This document shows, piece after piece, positions 5,931 through 7,638 of a stretch of DNA of 7,638 nucleotides. Position numbers and translations under genes: made by a program. Within the stretch, counting starts at the first letter, position 1; every line of letters starts with the position of its first letter. Source of the DNA: UBA349 sp964444115 (GTDB lineage: Archaea; Methanobacteriota; Methanobacteria; Methanobacteriales; Methanobacteriaceae). Below the pieces are notes generated by a model that worked only from the letters and a program-made list of their open reading frames with translations, made no database searches and was not told the DNA's origin. The stretch is taken from the NCBI GenBank assembly GCA_964444115.1, contig CAYUFT010000100.1, positions 1 to 7,638 of the forward strand, written 5' to 3'.

Positions 5931-5937
5931 TTTTTTT
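5931..5937 (+). terminator. Oligo-T terminator of the 48-residue protein gene
   Basis: A run of seven T starts 13 bases after the stop codon, followed by more T-rich sequence to about 5957. No stable hairpin precedes it, as usual for archaea. Confidence 0.5.
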
Positions 5938-6173
5938 ATACTCTAAAAAATTCTTTTATTGCTCATTTTATTCAAATAAATTATTTTTAAGCCCTAAAAA
6001 TTGTTACATGTTATATTCACTTATTATTGATATGGATTAGATTTTAATTATTTTAATTACATTAAAAAGCTCGCCGCCAGTACATCATTATAAAAACCCC
6101 AATCAAAATATTGATTCAAATATTATATATAAATTTTCAGTCAGTTAATTAAAAAGCTTTTAGAAAAATAATG

Positions 6174-6186
6174 AAAAATAAAAAAA
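6174..6186 (-). terminator. Oligo-T terminator of the regulator/membrane protein pair
   Basis: On the minus strand, T7 (6186-6180) then A and T5 (6178-6174) begin 31 bases after the stop of the membrane protein gene. It should end the two-gene message. Confidence 0.5.
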
Positions 6187-6217
6187 GAATTTGTATAATA
6201 TATCTTAATTTAGCACA

Positions 6218-6568
6218 TCAATCCCAGGTTATTTTTAAAAGCACAATTAGTGCGCCTAACTGAGTTAAATTAATAGTTAAAACTGGCACGCCCATTCCCG
6301 GTCCACTAAATCCTTCCCTTATAAGCAAGAATATTATAAATATTGTATTTTGAAGGATTAGTAGCATTACAAATACCAGCAGCCCCAAAGTAAATTGAGA
6401 TTTAAGTCTTAAATAACTTTTCAAATAAACATAAAGCATTAACAATAAAACTGCTATGTTTATTGCTCCCACTAAAACAGCCAGCGTGGCTAATCCAGGA
6501 TCATCTACTGGGAATTCTTTCTCAAAATGACCTCCTTCAAATAACGGCTCGGGCCCTTCTACTAACAT
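6218..6568 (-). CDS. Small three-helix membrane protein, partner of the adjacent regulator
   Basis: A 116-residue protein of unknown function. The N-terminal 23 residues are acidic (EGPEPLFEGGHFEKEFPVDD). Membrane segments lie at about 24-49, 59-83 and 92-114. The loop between the first two is basic (KSYLRLK), so the positive-inside rule puts the N-terminus and the second loop (REGFSGPGMG) outside and the short C-terminus inside. GGTGAT lies 3 bases before ATG 6568, in a 13-base gap after the winged-helix gene, so the two are one operon and probably translationally coupled. Small three-helix proteins beside an ArsR-like regulator are a recurring archaeal arrangement (DUF7521 in haloarchaea is the nearest type I can recall); this membership is inferred from layout and topology, not sequence search. 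A sensor or anti-regulator role is only a guess. Confidence 0.8.
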   Translation of the reverse strand: MLVEGPEPLFEGGHFEKEFPVDDPGLATLAVLVGAINIAVLLLMLYVYLKSYLRLKSQFTLGLLVFVMLLILQNTIFIIFLLIREGFSGPGMGVPVLTINLTQLGALIVLLKITWD

Positions 6569-6581
6569 TTAATCACCGTTC

Positions 6582-6863
6582 CTAATTTTCTCCCATTTTT
6601 TTCCAGATATCTTCAAATAATTTATAGTTATCTTCAAGTTGAGATGATAAAAAATACATGGTTCCATATTTTTCCCCAGTTGAAGTAATAATTTTATTCT
6701 CTTCAAGGATTTTTATATGATGTCTAACAGTTTTATAATCTAGTTCTAGTTTTTCTGATAGCTGGTGCGCATTATATGGCCTTTCATTCAATTCATTAAT
6801 TATTCGGGCCCTATTTATGCCTCCTTTAGTGCCAGCAATAAGCCACCAGAGTATTTTTTTCAT
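6582..6863 (-). CDS. Winged helix-turn-helix transcriptional regulator, ArsR-like
   Basis: A 93-residue cytoplasmic DNA-binding protein. Helix 1 (about 15-27, INRARIINELNER) is followed by the helix-turn-helix at 32-53 (AHQLSEKLELDYKTVRHHIKIL), whose TVRHH part is the recognition helix, and a beta wing at 56-72 (NKIITSTGEKYGTMYFLS). The last 20 residues form an acidic/aromatic helix likely used for dimerisation. No metal-binding Cys is present, so it is not a classical metal-sensing ArsR. The frame extends to GTG 6872, but GTGAT (6868-6872) lies 4 bases before ATG 6863, which agrees with the MKKILWWLI start. The message continues into the three-helix membrane protein. A 12-bp inverted repeat brackets its predicted promoter, which suggests autoregulation. 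The ligand or signal cannot be told from sequence. Confidence 0.88.
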   Translation of the reverse strand: MKKILWWLIAGTKGGINRARIINELNERPYNAHQLSEKLELDYKTVRHHIKILEENKIITSTGEKYGTMYFLSSQLEDNYKLFEDIWKKMGEN

Positions 6864-6927
6864 AAACATCACAGAATAGTTATTGGGATAAAAGTCCCTA
6901 AAAAGTTCTAACTAATAATTTGCCGGA

Positions 6928-6995
6928 ATTAAAGATAAAGTTTCCGAAAAGAGTTGAATGATTAAAATAAAATATTTATAAAATTTATCTTTAAT
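6928..6995. repeat. 12-bp perfect inverted repeat around the regulator promoter
   Basis: ATTAAAGATAAA (6928-6939) and TTTATCTTTAAT (6984-6995) are exact inverted copies with a 44-base spacer that contains the TATA-like box and predicted start. A shorter pair, CGGAA (6924-6928) and TTCCG (6942-6946), overlaps the first arm. The layout suits looping or double-site binding by the adjacent winged-helix protein; that is inference. Confidence 0.6.
6975..6982 (-). promoter_or_regulatory. TATA-like box of the winged-helix regulator gene
   Basis: TTTATAAA on the minus strand, directly preceded by the distal repeat arm, which supplies purine-rich AGATAAAT in BRE position. The start would be near 6952, giving a leader of about 90 bases that includes the other repeat arm. 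The T-rich sequence here may also end the message of the upstream gene. Confidence 0.45.
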
Positions 6996-7007
6996 CCATT
7001 ATTTTTA

Positions 7008-7638
7008 TCATTTAGAAGTTCCAGGAGTTTTCATCACATTCTTATTCTTTTTTGAAGAATTAGATTTGAATAAAACCTTGAACATTCTTTTAAATGGCCT
7101 TTGATAAATATGGAAGTGTACTAAAGCTGCTAAAACCATCAATAGTCCTAGTTCAGCATGCCAATAAGTCATCCCAGAATTATAAACCGTGGATATTCCC
7201 ATGTTAATTATTACAGTTAGTATAACTCCAGTTATTCCCATTCCCAAAAATCCAAAGGTTAATAATCCATTCCAAATTCTTTTATGAACTCGGGCCTTCA
7301 ATATTCCTTTTTTAAATAGATAATAAGTTAACAAGTATGCTCCCAGTATTATCAGAGTCGCTGGAATAATGTGAAAATTAGTTCCATCCGTAGTAGAAGA
7401 ACCATCAAAGCCACTTGAGCCAGAATCCTGTGCCGTAGAAGCATTATCTATACTGGTATCATCAGAACTAACACCAACAGAATTTCCATTGTCGTTAGAT
7501 GAACTTGATGACTGAGATGAGGAATCTTGGCTGCTTGTATCACTACTGCTAGTAGTTTGTTGCGTTGCTACATCAGCTGATGCCAAGTCACAAGCTCCTG
7601 TCCCATTAGAATCCATATACCTACCACATTGACCAGGA
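7008..7638 (-). CDS. Membrane protein with Cys/Asp motif, Ser-rich stalk and His-containing helices (possible haem b protein), 5' end missing
   Basis: The 3'-complete end of a longer gene: 209 residues are visible and the frame stays open to the window edge, so ATG 7616 is probably internal. The first residues read PGQCGRYMDSNGTGACDLA, with two Cys and a DxNGxGxCD loop that resembles a calcium-binding loop. Residues about 29-86 are a Ser/Asp/Asn/Thr-rich stalk, followed by membrane segments at about 88-108, 122-146 and 158-179 and a basic tail. H89 and H160 would lie at the outer face, H118 and H174/H176 at the inner face, as in cytochrome b-like DUF4405-type proteins. The stalk and Cys motif should be outside the cell. 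The function is unknown; membrane electron transfer is a hypothesis. The regulator gene lies 144 bases downstream on the same strand. Confidence 0.75.
   Translation of the reverse strand, partial: PGQCGRYMDSNGTGACDLASADVATQQTTSSSDTSSQDSSSQSSSSSNDNGNSVGVSSDDTSIDNASTAQDSGSSGFDGSSTTDGTNFHIIPATLIILGAYLLTYYLFKKGILKARVHKRIWNGLLTFGFLGMGITGVILTVIINMGISTVYNSGMTYWHAELGLLMVLAALVHFHIYQRPFKRMFKVLFKSNSSKKNKNVMKTPGTSK

Larger units (their letters stand above)
5919..6217. other. AT-rich convergent gap with a small GC-rich patch
   Basis: This 299-base stretch separates the 48-residue gene (plus) from the three-helix protein gene (minus) and holds the terminators of both. The only contrast is a GC-rich patch at 6069-6080 and a CCCC at 6097-6100, followed by a short palindrome AATCAA-AATA-TTGATT (6101-6116). 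ATTAAAAAGCT occurs at 6061-6071 and again at 6148-6158. On the minus strand a hydrophobic tail ending YWRRAF reads to a stop at 6062, with no ribosome binding site. I see no convincing gene or RNA. Confidence 0.6.

Noticed and set aside
6062..6088. Minus-strand ATGATGTAC frame of 8 codons
   Set aside because: Too short and without a ribosome site; treated only as a possible gene remnant.
6171..6263. Plus-strand 30-codon frame starting ATGAAAAATAAA
   Set aside because: No ribosome binding site, lysine-rich by base composition, and antisense to the end of the membrane protein gene.
1..7638. CRISPR arrays, insertion sequences, tRNA or rRNA genes
   Set aside because: No regularly spaced repeats, transposase motifs, terminal inverted repeats of element type or GC-rich cloverleaf segments were seen on either strand.

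Overview
The window reads as mesophilic, AT-rich archaeal DNA from a hydrogenotrophic methanogen, most likely Methanobacteriales (Methanobacterium-like). Three things point there: a methanogenesis marker 12 protein, branched-chain amino acid enzymes of archaeal type, and Shine-Dalgarno sites fitting the archaeal anti-SD (AGGAGGTGAT) combined with TATA-like boxes and oligo-T ends. The genus is inferred, not proven.

Layout. The 5' end of purD (purine synthesis) lies on the minus strand at the left edge. A 385-base AT-rich divergent region separates it from a plus-strand block: ilvB and ilvN (acetohydroxyacid synthase large and small subunits, 1 base apart), a 266-base gap with its own promoter-like and dyad elements, then ilvC (ketol-acid reductoisomerase), followed 10 bases later by the methanogenesis marker 12 gene. 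AHAS and KARI carry out the first two steps of valine, leucine and isoleucine synthesis. The marker protein is an ASKHA-fold kinase-like protein of unknown function that appears to be translated from the same message as ilvC.

The centre holds a minus-strand LSm/Sm-like RNA-binding protein gene and, divergent from it, a 48-codon plus-strand gene with a strong ribosome binding site and a continuous heptad pattern.

The right part is all minus strand. It has a partial membrane protein gene running off the window edge (Cys/Asp-rich motif, Ser-rich stalk, three membrane helices, histidines paired on both faces). Downstream of it lie a winged-helix regulator and a small three-helix membrane protein, 13 bases apart. 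A 12-bp perfect inverted repeat brackets the predicted promoter of the regulator.

Most of the window is ordinary metabolism. The parts least explained by known biology are the regulator/membrane pair with its neighbouring haem-like membrane protein, the coupling of marker 12 to ilvC, and the 48-residue protein. Several gene starts were moved downstream of the longest open frame because the ribosome binding site lies within or next to the longer start.
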